A DNA stretch of 58,794 nt from Nitrosomonas ureae (GTDB lineage: Bacteria; Pseudomonadota; Gammaproteobacteria; Burkholderiales; Nitrosomonadaceae): contig NZ_FNUX01000018.1 of NCBI RefSeq assembly GCF_900108305.1, forward strand, positions 1 through 58,794, in the 5' to 3' direction. This document shows, in pieces, positions 35,771 through 43,890 of this stretch. Numbering within the stretch: the first letter of the stretch is position 1; every line of letters begins with the position of its first letter. The notes below the pieces were generated by a model that ran no database searches, was not told the origin of the DNA, and was given only the letters and a program-made list of their open reading frames with translations. The translations under genes were made by a program, and so were the position numbers.

Positions 35771-36181
35771 ATGGCTGGTTTAACTAAACACACACCGCAT
35801 CCGACAGAAATCAAGCTGCATCAGAAATCCGGAATTCTGGATATTACTTTCTCTGATGGCAAATCCTTTCAATTCTCATGTGAATTTTTGCGCGTTCATT
35901 CACCCTCTGCCGAAGTCAGTGGCCATGGTCCGGGGCAAGAGGTACTGCAAACTGGCAAGAAGACGGTCGGTATCAGCAAAATCGATCCTGTTGGTAATTA
36001 TGCCATACAACTCAATTTCACCGATGGCCATAATACAGGGCTTTATTCATGGGATCTGTTATATAACTTTGGTCTTAATCAGGATACAATGTGGCAGCGT
36101 TACTTGCAGCGCTTAGAAGCAGCCGGTGCCAGCAGAGAACTCGAAATTAAACCTCAAAAGACGCATCATTCCTGCAAATAA
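35771..36181 (+). CDS. DUF971 family protein
   Basis: A 136-residue protein with the gamma-butyrobetaine-hydroxylase-like N-terminal domain (DUF971), seen as a stand-alone gene near ubiE in many beta- and gammaproteobacteria. Blocks: HPTEIKLHQKSGILDITFSD, SPSAEVSGHGPG, YAIQLNFTDGHNTGLYSWDL and WQRYLQRLEAAG. The role is not settled. It is 54 nt before ubiE on the same strand, in the expected order. Confidence 0.9.
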   Translation: MAGLTKHTPHPTEIKLHQKSGILDITFSDGKSFQFSCEFLRVHSPSAEVSGHGPGQEVLQTGKKTVGISKIDPVGNYAIQLNFTDGHNTGLYSWDLLYNFGLNQDTMWQRYLQRLEAAGASRELEIKPQKTHHSCK

Positions 36182-36235
36182 CTTATTATCAATAATTATT
36201 CACCCGCCACACCCAATTCAATTCAAATTAATGTC

Positions 36236-36970
36236 ATGACTAAAACAACTCATTTTGGTTTTAATACTGTTGCAGAGGATGAAAAGGCGGGCAAAGTCGC
36301 TGAGGTTTTTCATTCTGTCGCGGAACGCTACAATTTAATGAACGATCTTATGTCAATTGGAATGCACCGGTTATGGAAACGTTTTGTAATGGAAACCAGC
36401 GGAATAAAACCGGGTGACAAGGTATTGGATATCGCCGGAGGCACTGGAGATTTAAGCGTATTATTTTTACAGAAAGTAGGGAAATCCGGGCAGGTGTGGC
36501 TAACTGATATTAATAATTCCATGCTTTCGATCGGACGCGACCGCCTGATTGATAAAGGTACACCGACTCCGGTCGCTCAATGTGATGCCGAAAAACTACC
36601 TTTCCCAGATAATTATTTTAACTGCGTCAGTGTAGCGTTTGGTTTGCGAAATATGACCCATAAGGATATCGCACTTAAAGAAATGTTACGAGTCATAAAA
36701 CCGGGCGGAACGGTTCTCGTACTGGAATTTTCCAAAATTTGGAAGCTGCTTCAGCCTGCCTACGATGCCTATTCGTTCAAATTACTACCCGCAATGGGAA
36801 AAATGATTGCCAATGACGCGGAAAGCTATCAATATTTAGCGGAATCCATTCGCATGCATCCTTCTCAAGACGAATTAAAAGAACTTATGGAGCAGGTTGG
36901 TTTCGAGCGCGTGGAATACTTCAATCTAACCGCAGGCATTGTGGCGCTCCATCGAGGATATAAATTTTAA
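36236..36970 (+). CDS. ubiE: Ubiquinone/menaquinone methyltransferase UbiE
   Basis: SAM-dependent C-methyltransferase of quinone synthesis. The 244-residue product has [18 protein letters not shown] (~35-52), the SAM motif [11 protein letters not shown] (~63-73), [11 protein letters not shown] (~135) and the C-terminal [11 protein letters not shown] and [16 protein letters not shown]. The start at 36236 matches the family's usual TTHFGFxTV N-terminus. The methylated ubiquinone is the acceptor pool for ammonia-derived electrons in this organism type. Confidence 0.96.
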   Translation: MTKTTHFGFNTVAEDEKAGKVAEVFHSVAERYNLMNDLMSIGMHRLWKRFVMETSGIKPGDKVLDIAGGTGDLSVLFLQKVGKSGQVWLTDINNSMLSIGRDRLIDKGTPTPVAQCDAEKLPFPDNYFNCVSVAFGLRNMTHKDIALKEMLRVIKPGGTVLVLEFSKIWKLLQPAYDAYSFKLLPAMGKMIANDAESYQYLAESIRMHPSQDELKELMEQVGFERVEYFNLTAGIVALHRGYKF

Positions 36971-37087
36971 CCCTTTCCCGATTCCATCGATATGCGTCTC
37001 AATAAGAAGTGAGCTGCACCGTCAAAGATAGAATCCGTTTTTTTACGGCACAGCTCCGAAACAGGGAATGCAATATCAAAGTAGTTT

Positions 37088-37471
37088 TTACCTGGCCATA
37101 CGCCACCCAATATAATCAGAATCTTTCGAGAAATCCTCCCAAACGAACAACGGGTCAGGGGTTGGATAAGTTGGAAGCCAAAAAGTGGCAAGATCCAATG
37201 CACCAGACCCAGTACGGCCTGCAGTGTGAAAAATACCCCATAACAATCCTTCGGCAGCGCCTATGACAGCATTGCTATCTCTTTGGCTCCACAAATTAAT
37301 ATTTTTTGGCAACTCCATCCATCCGGTGGCTACATTAGCAATACCACTTACAATCTTCGTACCTGCCCTTTTAACATAAACTCTACTAGAAATTTCTTCC
37401 ATTGCCTGAACCTGCGACGAAAAAATAAAACACAGCAACATTCCCAAAACTAATTGTTTAATTATTCTCAT
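37088..37471 (-). CDS. Exosortase system-associated protein, TIGR04073 family
   Basis: A 127-residue precursor with signal peptide (1-23, ending VQA), then the characteristic KRAGTKIVSGIANVATGWM and ELPKNI, and later GLLWGIFHTAGRTGSGALDLATFW and PLFVWEDF. These features fit the TIGR04073 family, which tracks the exosortase/PEP-CTERM system. Function is unknown. No exosortase (epsH) gene or prosortase regulator lies near it. It is convergent with ubiE. Confidence 0.75.
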   Translation of the reverse strand: MRIIKQLVLGMLLCFIFSSQVQAMEEISSRVYVKRAGTKIVSGIANVATGWMELPKNINLWSQRDSNAVIGAAEGLLWGIFHTAGRTGSGALDLATFWLPTYPTPDPLFVWEDFSKDSDYIGWRMAR

Positions 37472-37592
37472 TATTCATATCTCCCCAACAATTTTAAACA
37501 ATAGCGGCCATCAATCCATTGAAATATTCAGTGCATGATATCGAGTATAGTATGATTGAAACTCAGTTAATTAACTATGGAGAGATTCTAAA

Positions 37593-37688
37593 ATGTCTAA
37601 TATGCTGGAAATCGTTTTATATTCTGCAATTGCATTAGTTGCGGGATTACTTGTTGCGCAGTTTATCAATGAGAAATTTCGCAAGTAA
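37593..37688 (+). CDS. Very small single-pass membrane protein, 31 residues
   Basis: ATG 37593 is preceded by GGAGAG at about 9 nt. The 31-residue product is one hydrophobic helix (MLEIVLYSAIALVAGLLVAQ) with a basic end (NEKFRK), the layout of a small membrane protein. No family is recognised. The frame is short, so its coding status rests on the Shine-Dalgarno sequence and the clean membrane helix. Confidence 0.5.
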   Translation: MSNMLEIVLYSAIALVAGLLVAQFINEKFRK

Positions 37689-37961
37689 TAGATCTGCTCA
37701 AGAATCTTTCATGCAGCCTTGTGCTCCTAATTCCGATTGGGCATCTCATCCTTATTCATCTTCAATCTTCGTTGCTTTCTTTTGCCCGATTACTGATAAC
37801 CGCTAATTGCTACACAACTACAAAATGAGTCAATCAGAGATATGCCTGGAATCAATAAATCCGGTACGCTCAGGTAACATAGTTTTTAAAAAATAAAAAA
37901 CTAACTAACTTATATGCATGCAATTGGTATAACACCTTTAATTACACAAAAAATCTAAAAA

Positions 37962-38114
37962 ATGACAAAACCAATATTGATAATCACATTGATGCTTTCA
38001 TTGATTCTATACGGATATTATGCAGTAACCGGTAATGAATCAGTCTTGGCGCCCATACTGCTTGGTCTCCTTGTTTCATTTACTTGTGCAATGCTATTGC
38101 TGACAAAGAAATAG
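37962..38114 (+). CDS. Small two-helix membrane protein, 50 residues
   Basis: Not recognised. MTKPILIITLMLSLILYGYY then a short loop and a second helix (APILLGLLVSFTCAMLLL), ending TKK. The stop at 38112-38114 is two nt before the ATG of the DUF7220 gene, so the two are probably translated together. The Shine-Dalgarno is weak. It may be a phage- or plasmid-derived pair. Confidence 0.5.
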   Translation: MTKPILIITLMLSLILYGYYAVTGNESVLAPILLGLLVSFTCAMLLLTKK

Positions 38115-38116
38115 CG

Positions 38117-38338
38117 ATGCAAACCAGGACCCAATCACTCACAGAATCATTTGCTAATGTTACTATTGGCTATTTTGTAGCCTTAGCCGCACAAATGATC
38201 GTATTTCCGCTTTATGAAATAGAAGTCAGCATAAGCCAAAACATTCAAATCGGATTGATCTTCACAGCTGTTTCGATAGCGCGCAGCTATCTGTTGAGGC
38301 GGTTTTTTAACCATTACCATCACCCATCCGCAAGATAG
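38117..38338 (+). CDS. DUF7220 family protein, phage-associated type
   Basis: A 73-residue protein: SLTESFANVTIGYFVALAAQ, then IVFPLYEI and IQIGLIFTAVSIARSYLLRR. This two-helix arrangement with an Arg-rich end is that of the DUF7220 family often found in prophages and mobile elements. I start at ATG 38117, since the family begins with a short polar N-terminus and the preceding gene stops at 38114. There are no other phage genes nearby, so it is likely an isolated remnant or cargo gene. Confidence 0.65.
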   Translation: MQTRTQSLTESFANVTIGYFVALAAQMIVFPLYEIEVSISQNIQIGLIFTAVSIARSYLLRRFFNHYHHPSAR

Positions 38339-38560
38339 AGTGACCATACGCAAATAGTCACAGTAAATAGTTTCTCAAAGCATATCTCAACGCTGCTGCA
38401 ATAATAACCGTATGAATATTTCCATTGATCAATCCTGCAATTCAAACTAAAGCTTGCAGCAAGAGTCTTAGCAACAAACTCACACATTGAATTTGTTGTA
38501 CAACGATTAAATTAATACATTGCGCCGGATCAATTTCAAATAAATCGCAGGAGAAAAATC

Positions 38561-39097
38561 ATGAAACCATTTTTACTATTGCTTTATTTGCTATTGAGCG
38601 CCTGCGCCGGATTACCGTCGGCTATCGAAAATGCGCCGGCAATAAACGTTTCCTATAATCAGATCAGTCATGACATCAATAATTATAAAGATGCGCCTGT
38701 TCGCTGGGGGGGCGTGATTATTGACGTGGAAAATGAAGCGCATGCAAGTTTGATACAGGTTTTATACTACCCTCTCGATTTCAGCGGCCGCCCGCAGTTA
38801 CACAAAACAGGTGCAGGCCGCTTTGTGGTTAAAAGCGCCGAGTTCCTGGACCCGGCCGTCTATGCCAAAGATAAGGAAATTACCGTTGCCGGGGTAATTA
38901 CGGGGGATATTGAACAAACTGTTGGCAAAAGAGTTATTCAAGTACCATTGTTATCTGCAACGGCAATTCATCTTTGGCCGACCTATCCTAATTATAATGA
39001 CTACCGGGGTTACAACGGACCTTATCCTTATTTTGGCTATCCAGGCTACTATCCTTATTTCCGTGGAGGGTTTTATGGGCCATATTACCGCTGGTAA
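38561..39097 (+). CDS. Slp family outer-membrane lipoprotein
   Basis: A 178-residue precursor with lipobox LLSAC (Cys ~15). The Slp domain follows (YNQISHDINNYKDAPVRWGG, IQVLYYPLDFSGRP, GRFVVKSAEFLDPAVYAKDK, ITVAGVITGDIEQTVGKR). Slp proteins are starvation- or stress-induced outer-membrane lipoproteins of E. coli and relatives. The last ~35 residues are a Tyr/Pro/Gly-rich tail (YPYFGYPGYYPYFRGGFYGP) typical of many members. It has a good Shine-Dalgarno (GGAGAAAA) 6 nt before ATG. The 222 bases before it hold no gene. Confidence 0.85.
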   Translation: MKPFLLLLYLLLSACAGLPSAIENAPAINVSYNQISHDINNYKDAPVRWGGVIIDVENEAHASLIQVLYYPLDFSGRPQLHKTGAGRFVVKSAEFLDPAVYAKDKEITVAGVITGDIEQTVGKRVIQVPLLSATAIHLWPTYPNYNDYRGYNGPYPYFGYPGYYPYFRGGFYGPYYRW

Positions 39098-39157
39098 TCC
39101 ACAATTATTTTTAGTCGCAACTAAGCAATCGCTTATGCAGCGCCAATAGTCACATAG

Positions 39158-40243
39158 TTAAAGGACGTCTATTGCACTGGCTTCTCTTTTCTCGAAAACA
39201 TGCCCATTTTCTAAAAGATTTTCATAAAAATGCAACTGATTCTTACCGCTCTGCTTAGCATGATAAAGCGCTTGATCTGCGCGTCCGATGATTTCGGAAG
39301 CCAGGTAATTCAATTCATTAATCAAGGTCGCGCCCATGCTGATTGTCACGGTCTCAATTTGTGGAAAGTGATATTCTTGAATCTTGTTGCGAAAACGCTC
39401 CAGTGCTTTATAAGCCTCTTCCTTATCGGGCGCACGGAAAATCACCACAAACTCCTCTCCGCCAAAGCGAAACAATAAATCCCTTGCGCGGAAATTTTGC
39501 TTCATCACATAGGATAACAACAGTAAAACCTCATCTCCCATGATATGGCCAAACCGGTCATTGATCGACTTAAAATCATCAATATCAATGATAGCGAGGC
39601 AGAATTTTTCCGTTTCCACTTTTGGCCTTCTTCGGTTCAACATATTACCGTCATGGTCTTGACCAATATCGGGGCCCGCAGTAAGTGCGCTTATTTTCTT
39701 GATATTCTCTTCAAAAGTTTGACGATTCAATAAACCGGTTAGTTTGTCTTTCTGACTTTCATCCAACAAGCTACGGAAGTTATGCGTAATACTCAGCAAG
39801 CTGGAAATGATCAGCATTTCTCCTTCAGTCAATGGATGAGGAAGCTCAAAAGTCAACATCTCCTCAATTTTGTTCACAGTCAGTATGGGATACACCACCA
39901 GGCACCGATCTCCCCGGTAATGAATATAAGGTTTCCTGGTTGTTTCCATCCATAGCTGGGCAGACTTGATTTCCTCAGGAATCGTGATTTCCGATGTACA
40001 AATCTCCTGTGATTCTGAAAATTGTCTTTTACTATCATCTTGAATAAAATCAATCGAATAGGTAGACAACCAACACGTAGTATTGGTCTGATCAAGCTTG
40101 TACATTGAAATCTGATTAATACTTAAAAGTTCAGCCAAAGTTTTCAATAAACTGAACTCGAACAATTCAATATCCCGAATTGTAGTCAAAGATACTAATT
40201 TATTAAGCAAAGAAGGTGGCGCAACATCTTTTTTATTAAGCAT
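39158..40243 (-). CDS. GGDEF diguanylate cyclase with GAF-like N-terminus
   Basis: A 361-residue soluble protein predicted to make cyclic di-GMP. The N-terminal ~150 residues form a GAF-like sensory part (LLSINQISMYKLDQTNTTC, VVYPILTVNKIEEML). The C-terminal domain starts DKLTGLLNRQTFEENI (~165) and has DIDDFKSINDRFGHIMGDEV and the active GGEEF signature (~265, RFGGEEFVVIF). GRADQALYHAKQSGKN completes the domain. The signature residues are intact, so it is probably catalytically competent. No obvious partner gene is adjacent. Confidence 0.9.
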   Translation of the reverse strand: MLNKKDVAPPSLLNKLVSLTTIRDIELFEFSLLKTLAELLSINQISMYKLDQTNTTCWLSTYSIDFIQDDSKRQFSESQEICTSEITIPEEIKSAQLWMETTRKPYIHYRGDRCLVVYPILTVNKIEEMLTFELPHPLTEGEMLIISSLLSITHNFRSLLDESQKDKLTGLLNRQTFEENIKKISALTAGPDIGQDHDGNMLNRRRPKVETEKFCLAIIDIDDFKSINDRFGHIMGDEVLLLLSYVMKQNFRARDLLFRFGGEEFVVIFRAPDKEEAYKALERFRNKIQEYHFPQIETVTISMGATLINELNYLASEIIGRADQALYHAKQSGKNQLHFYENLLENGHVFEKREASAIDVL

Positions 40244-40641
40244 ATATAAGATTCTGATGACAAGGCGATATTGTGATTATAGCCATATTACCAAGTAGGG
40301 AAAACTTCAAAATCAATAAAAGGATCCTGAAATCACACCCGAACAAAACTATTAAATCCGATAAAAGATTCGCTATTGAAACTCCAAGACGCCGCGAATG
40401 CCTGAAAAACTCCCACAGAATTAGTAGTAGAATACCCGCAGACTTGCATACCCGGATTGACTATCCGGGCAGTTCTGACAGCAAACACAACGCTCAGCAG
40501 CCAGCCATCGGATAAACAAGGAAAAAATAACCTGTGCCTGACAAATAAGAATTCTGAGCTCGTTTTTAGCGCCACAACGGTAACGCAAATGATTTCTCAG
40601 TCACCCGTTAAACGACAAAAATTGATGAAAGGAATAAAATC
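40244..40641. other. 398-base spacer without a convincing gene
   Basis: Between the divergent GGDEF and monooxygenase-fold genes. It holds a 7-bp hairpin CCCGGAT/ATCCGGG (40451-40457 with 40463-40469) and several short open frames without Shine-Dalgarno. The GAAAGGA at 40628-40634 is the Shine-Dalgarno of the next gene. Confidence 0.5.
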
Positions 40642-40944
40642 ATGCATGTAACCATCGTCACTGTTTCAATCAAACCGGAAAAAGTGGAAGCATTCAAGGA
40701 AGCTTGCCGATACAATCACGAAAATTCCATTCTTGAGCCGGGTAATGTGCGTTTTGATATTTTGCAATCCGCGGATGATCCGGCAAAATTTGTATTGTAC
40801 GAAGCCTATAAAACCCGGCAGGACGCAGCCGCCCATAAAGAGACGGCGCATTACCTGACATGGCGCGATGCCGTTGCGGATTGGATGGCCGAACCCCGCA
40901 AAGGTATCGTCTATCAAGGCTTATATCCGATCGTAAAAAGCTAA
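40642..40944 (+). CDS. Antibiotic biosynthesis monooxygenase-fold protein (LsrG/YgiN-like)
   Basis: A 100-residue ABM-domain protein (dimeric ferredoxin-like fold). MHVTIVTVSIKPEKVEAFKE, NVRFDILQSADDPAKFVLYE, ETAHYLTWRDAV and YQGLYPI match the group with LsrG and YgiN. Members include isomerases and quinol oxidases; the substrate is not predictable. Its TAA shares a base with the ATG of the next gene (TAATG), so it is co-translated with the alcohol dehydrogenase. The pairing suggests a joint role in aldehyde or alcohol conversion (inference). Confidence 0.82.
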   Translation: MHVTIVTVSIKPEKVEAFKEACRYNHENSILEPGNVRFDILQSADDPAKFVLYEAYKTRQDAAAHKETAHYLTWRDAVADWMAEPRKGIVYQGLYPIVKS

Positions 40945-42128
40945 TGGTCAATTTCTCCATCGCCCGATTACCGCGCATTGAATTTGGCGCGGGCGTTATC
41001 AAGAAACTACCAGATATCATTACAGGCTATGGATCGAATATTTTGCTTGTCACGGGCGCCCGCTCGTTCTTGGGTACCAGTCACGGGCAATCTTTTCTTG
41101 ATCAACTCAAACAGCGTGCAATTACCTGGCAGCATTGCATGATTGCCGAAGAACCCTCCCCCACTCTGATCGATGACCTTGTCAAAACCTTTGCAAATGA
41201 AACTTTTGATGCCGTGATCGGAATCGGCGGCGGCAGTGCACTCGATGCCGCCAAAGCGATTGCCGGATTACTGAAAGTACAACGCTCTGTCATGGATTAT
41301 CTCGAAGGCGTCGGCCCGGAGTTACCGTACCACGGCCCGGCCATTCCATTCATTGTCGTACCTACCACCGCTGGCACGGGTAGCGAAGCCACCAAAAATG
41401 CCGTGCTCAGCGTGCAGGGCGAAAACGGGTTCAAGAAATCCTTCCGTCACGACAAACTGGTCGCCGAATACGCCATCGTCGATCCGGATTTGCTTGCCAG
41501 CTGCCCGCCCAGTGTGATCGCCGCCAACGGCATGGATGCGTTGACGCAACTACTGGAATCCTATGTTTCCACCAAATCCAACGCTTTCACCGATGCTCTG
41601 GCGATCAGCGGCCTGCAGGCCGTGCGCGATGCGCTGATCCCGCTTTACCACCAGCAAGGGAAGCTTGCACAACATCGCGAAAAAATGGCCTATGCCGCGC
41701 TGTTATCAGGAATCACACTGGCGCAAGTCGGCCTCGGTTCGGTACATGGCCTGGCATCGCCATTAGGTGCTTTTTACCCGATCCCGCACGGCGTGGTATG
41801 CGGCACCCTGGTCGCATCTGCCACGCGAATCAACATTCAAAGCATGCTGGCACGGGAACCCACCAACAAAGCACTGGCAAAGTACCTGCACGTCGCAGAA
41901 ATTCTCTGCCAGAAACGCTTTATCGATCCCCAAGCCGCATATAACGCATTAATTGACCTGCTGGCGCGATGGACCAACGAACTCACCCTGCCGCGTCTGT
42001 CACTTTACGGACTGCAGGAAACCGCATTGGATAAAGTCATCGCCAATTGCCGCGGCAGCAGCATGAAAACCAACCCTATTGTGCTCACCGATGAAGAAAT
42101 CAGGCGGATTTTGCTGGAACGTTTATAG
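40944..42128 (+). CDS. Iron-containing alcohol dehydrogenase
   Basis: A 394-residue member of the group III (iron-type) NAD(P)-dependent alcohol dehydrogenases. The N-terminus (FGAGVIKKLPDII) and the nucleotide-binding GIGGGSALDAAKAIAG (~92-107) are typical. PTTAGTGSEATKNAVL (~135-150) and the metal ligands follow: D and H in NGMDALTQLLE (~195), SVHGLASPLGAFY and the final IPHGVVCGTLV (~270-290). ATG 40944 is chosen because it overlaps the upstream stop and starts the Rossmann-like domain; an earlier opening in the same frame is overlap with the previous gene. The region is visibly GC-richer than the AT-rich spacers on either side. Confidence 0.9.
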   Translation: MVNFSIARLPRIEFGAGVIKKLPDIITGYGSNILLVTGARSFLGTSHGQSFLDQLKQRAITWQHCMIAEEPSPTLIDDLVKTFANETFDAVIGIGGGSALDAAKAIAGLLKVQRSVMDYLEGVGPELPYHGPAIPFIVVPTTAGTGSEATKNAVLSVQGENGFKKSFRHDKLVAEYAIVDPDLLASCPPSVIAANGMDALTQLLESYVSTKSNAFTDALAISGLQAVRDALIPLYHQQGKLAQHREKMAYAALLSGITLAQVGLGSVHGLASPLGAFYPIPHGVVCGTLVASATRINIQSMLAREPTNKALAKYLHVAEILCQKRFIDPQAAYNALIDLLARWTNELTLPRLSLYGLQETALDKVIANCRGSSMKTNPIVLTDEEIRRILLERL

Positions 42129-42222
42129 TCAATTGACATTCCTCAATCTATGAACTACAAATAAATTTTTGTTAAAAATTAGAAAGTGGACACAAATCAA
42201 ATTAAGCAAGGTGGATAGAACC

Positions 42223-42431
42223 ATGAAAAAATAACCGCAGCAGATGCCATTTCACTCTTCATCCCTGAGAGAATCCAATTAGTGGAAGATATTTGGGATA
42301 CGATAGCCGCTGAAGCTCAGTCCATCGAACTAACGGCAGAAGAGAAAAAAACAATTGATGAACGATTGGAGTCCTATCATAAAAACCCTGATTTAGGCTC
42401 TCCCTGGGAAGATGTTTATAAGAGGATTTAA
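42223..42431 (+). pseudogene. Antitoxin of the TIGR02574-like addiction module family, frameshifted start
   Basis: From 42232 an open frame encodes a 66-residue protein (ITAADAISLFIPERIQLVED, IWDTIAAEAQSIELTAEEKK, IDERLESYHKNPDLGSPWED, VYKRI), which matches the putative addiction module component/antitoxin family. The only ATG nearby (42223) is followed by AAAAAA and reads ATG AAA AAA TAA. Adding one A restores MKKITAADAI. So the gene has a one-base deletion in an A6 run (42226-42231), or the assembly does. The toxin partner is broken off directly downstream. Confidence 0.65.
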
Positions 42432-42438
42432 GCAAGCC

Positions 42439-42504
42439 ATGAAATATAAAGTCATTGTCAGCGTGTTTCCTGCTGGGCATTCTGAACCGGATCGGGCGCT
42501 TTGA
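42439..42504 (+). pseudogene. Toxin gene remnant
   Basis: Eight nt after the antitoxin stop, ATG opens with MKYKVIVS, the usual start of RelE/ParE-fold toxins of this module type. It then changes into unrelated VFPAGHSEPDRAL and stops. A 9-bp inverted repeat, CTGAACCGG/CCGGTTCAG (42482-42490 with 42506-42514), lies across the break. I read it as a toxin gene cut off after about 8 codons. Confidence 0.45.
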
Positions 42505-42535
42505 GCCGGTTCAGTCTTAAGTCGTTTTTCGCAGT

Positions 42536-43249
42536 TTAGCAAAAAATCTCCCTCAGAAAATCAGCAACCGACCGATACGCCCGATTTGCCGCGATTTCCT
42601 TGTATACCGTGCCAAAGCCGGGATTATTGGCTTTGGGGTTGGTGAAGGCGTGCATCGTACCGCCGTAGACGTGCACTTGCCAATCCACATTCGCTTGGGT
42701 CATCTCGGTTTCAAATGCGAGCACTTGCTCGGGCGGCACCATCGGGTCATCGTGGCCATGCAGACAAAGCACTTTTGCGGTGATGTTTGCATTCGCAACA
42801 TTGCCCGGCGCAAAAATGCCGTGAATACTGATCACGCCTTTAACATCCGCACCGGAACGCGCCAGCTCCAGCACGCACATGCCGCCGAAACAATAGCCCA
42901 TCGCGACAATTTTAGTGGCGTCGACCTGTGGCAATTGGCACACGGCATGCAATGCGGCGTTGATTCTGCGCCGCAGCAGGGCGCGATCCTGGGCAAACGG
43001 CGCCATCAAGGCGCCATTCTTTTCCGCATCGCCATCGGCGCCGAATATGCCTTTGCCGTACATATCCAGCGCAAAACCGGCATAACCCATATCGGCGATT
43101 CTTTCCGCCCCTTTGCAGGCCATTTCGCGCCGTCCGCTCCAGTCGTGTGCAACCAATACCACGGGCTGCGGCTTGCCGGTGTCGTTATAGGCCAGATAGC
43201 CCTCCAAACTTGTGTTTCCATCCAGATAATCGATCGTTTTTGTAATCAT
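42536..43249 (-). CDS. Dienelactone hydrolase family protein
   Basis: An alpha/beta-hydrolase of 237 residues. The nucleophile Cys is in MGYCFGGMCVLELA (~118), the Asp in HGHDDPMVPPE (~170) and the His in GGTMHAFTNP (~200). The Cys nucleophile instead of Ser is the hallmark of dienelactone hydrolases. The natural substrate is unknown; stand-alone members are widespread and need not degrade aromatics. Confidence 0.88.
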   Translation of the reverse strand: MITKTIDYLDGNTSLEGYLAYNDTGKPQPVVLVAHDWSGRREMACKGAERIADMGYAGFALDMYGKGIFGADGDAEKNGALMAPFAQDRALLRRRINAALHAVCQLPQVDATKIVAMGYCFGGMCVLELARSGADVKGVISIHGIFAPGNVANANITAKVLCLHGHDDPMVPPEQVLAFETEMTQANVDWQVHVYGGTMHAFTNPKANNPGFGTVYKEIAANRAYRSVADFLREIFC

Positions 43250-43361
43250 GCCATTACCTCTTTTCGCAAATAATAGGATTTGTTGTCAATTAAAACAGTG
43301 ATAATCTTATGGTGCAATGTTTAATGTACTTGTATGAAATACTCATTCAAAGGATTCGATT

Positions 43362-43883
43362 ATGACCCCTACACTCAAATCATTATTAACCGGCATTTCC
43401 GCGTTTACGTTGTATACAGCGTCCGTTCAGATCTCGGCGCAGAGTTTTCCTACACAAAAAACCCTGCCGCTTGAATTATCAACCCAGGCAGCAATGTCGG
43501 CAATCAAAAAATGCCACGACGATGGATTTAAAGTCAGCGTAGCTATTGTGGACCAATCCGGTTTGCTCAAGGTGCAGTTGAAAGCCGATGGCGCCGGGCC
43601 GCACACGCTCGATAGCAGCCGTCGCAAAGCCTATACCGCCAATAGCTTGCGCGATTCGACGCATAAATTTGCCGTACTGGTAGCGCAAAAACCGGAATTG
43701 CAAAGCTTAATGCGCTTGAACGAAAGCATTCTGTTATTGGGCGGCGGTTTCCCAATCAAAATCGGCGGTGAAGTGATGGGCGGTATCGGCGTCGGCGGCG
43801 CGCCCGGGATTGAGTATGATGAAGTGTGCGCCAGCGCAGCATTGAAAGTCTTGAAAGCGGATGATACGTTTGAGAAAAAATGA
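43362..43883 (+). CDS. GlcG/HbpS family protein, exported
   Basis: A 173-residue protein with signal peptide (1-27, ending SAQ) and a GlcG/HbpS (DUF336) domain: LELSTQAAMSAIKKCHDDGF, VSVAIVDQSGLLKVQLKADG, DSSRRKAYTANSLR, GGGFPIKIGGEVMGGIGVGG and DEVCASAALKVL. Family members bind haem or cobalamin or have unknown ligands. In the periplasm it could handle haem, but no haem gene is adjacent. It converges with holB. Confidence 0.85.
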   Translation: MTPTLKSLLTGISAFTLYTASVQISAQSFPTQKTLPLELSTQAAMSAIKKCHDDGFKVSVAIVDQSGLLKVQLKADGAGPHTLDSSRRKAYTANSLRDSTHKFAVLVAQKPELQSLMRLNESILLLGGGFPIKIGGEVMGGIGVGGAPGIEYDEVCASAALKVLKADDTFEKK

Positions 43884-43890
43884 CGGGGGA

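Noticed and set aside
40333..40575. 80-codon open frame on the minus strand in the GGDEF-ABM spacer
   Set aside because: No start signal, low-complexity Phe/Ser-rich product, no family recognised; treated as chance.
40860..40943. Upstream extension of the alcohol dehydrogenase frame
   Set aside because: It overlaps the monooxygenase-fold gene out of frame; the TAATG junction gives the natural start at 40944.
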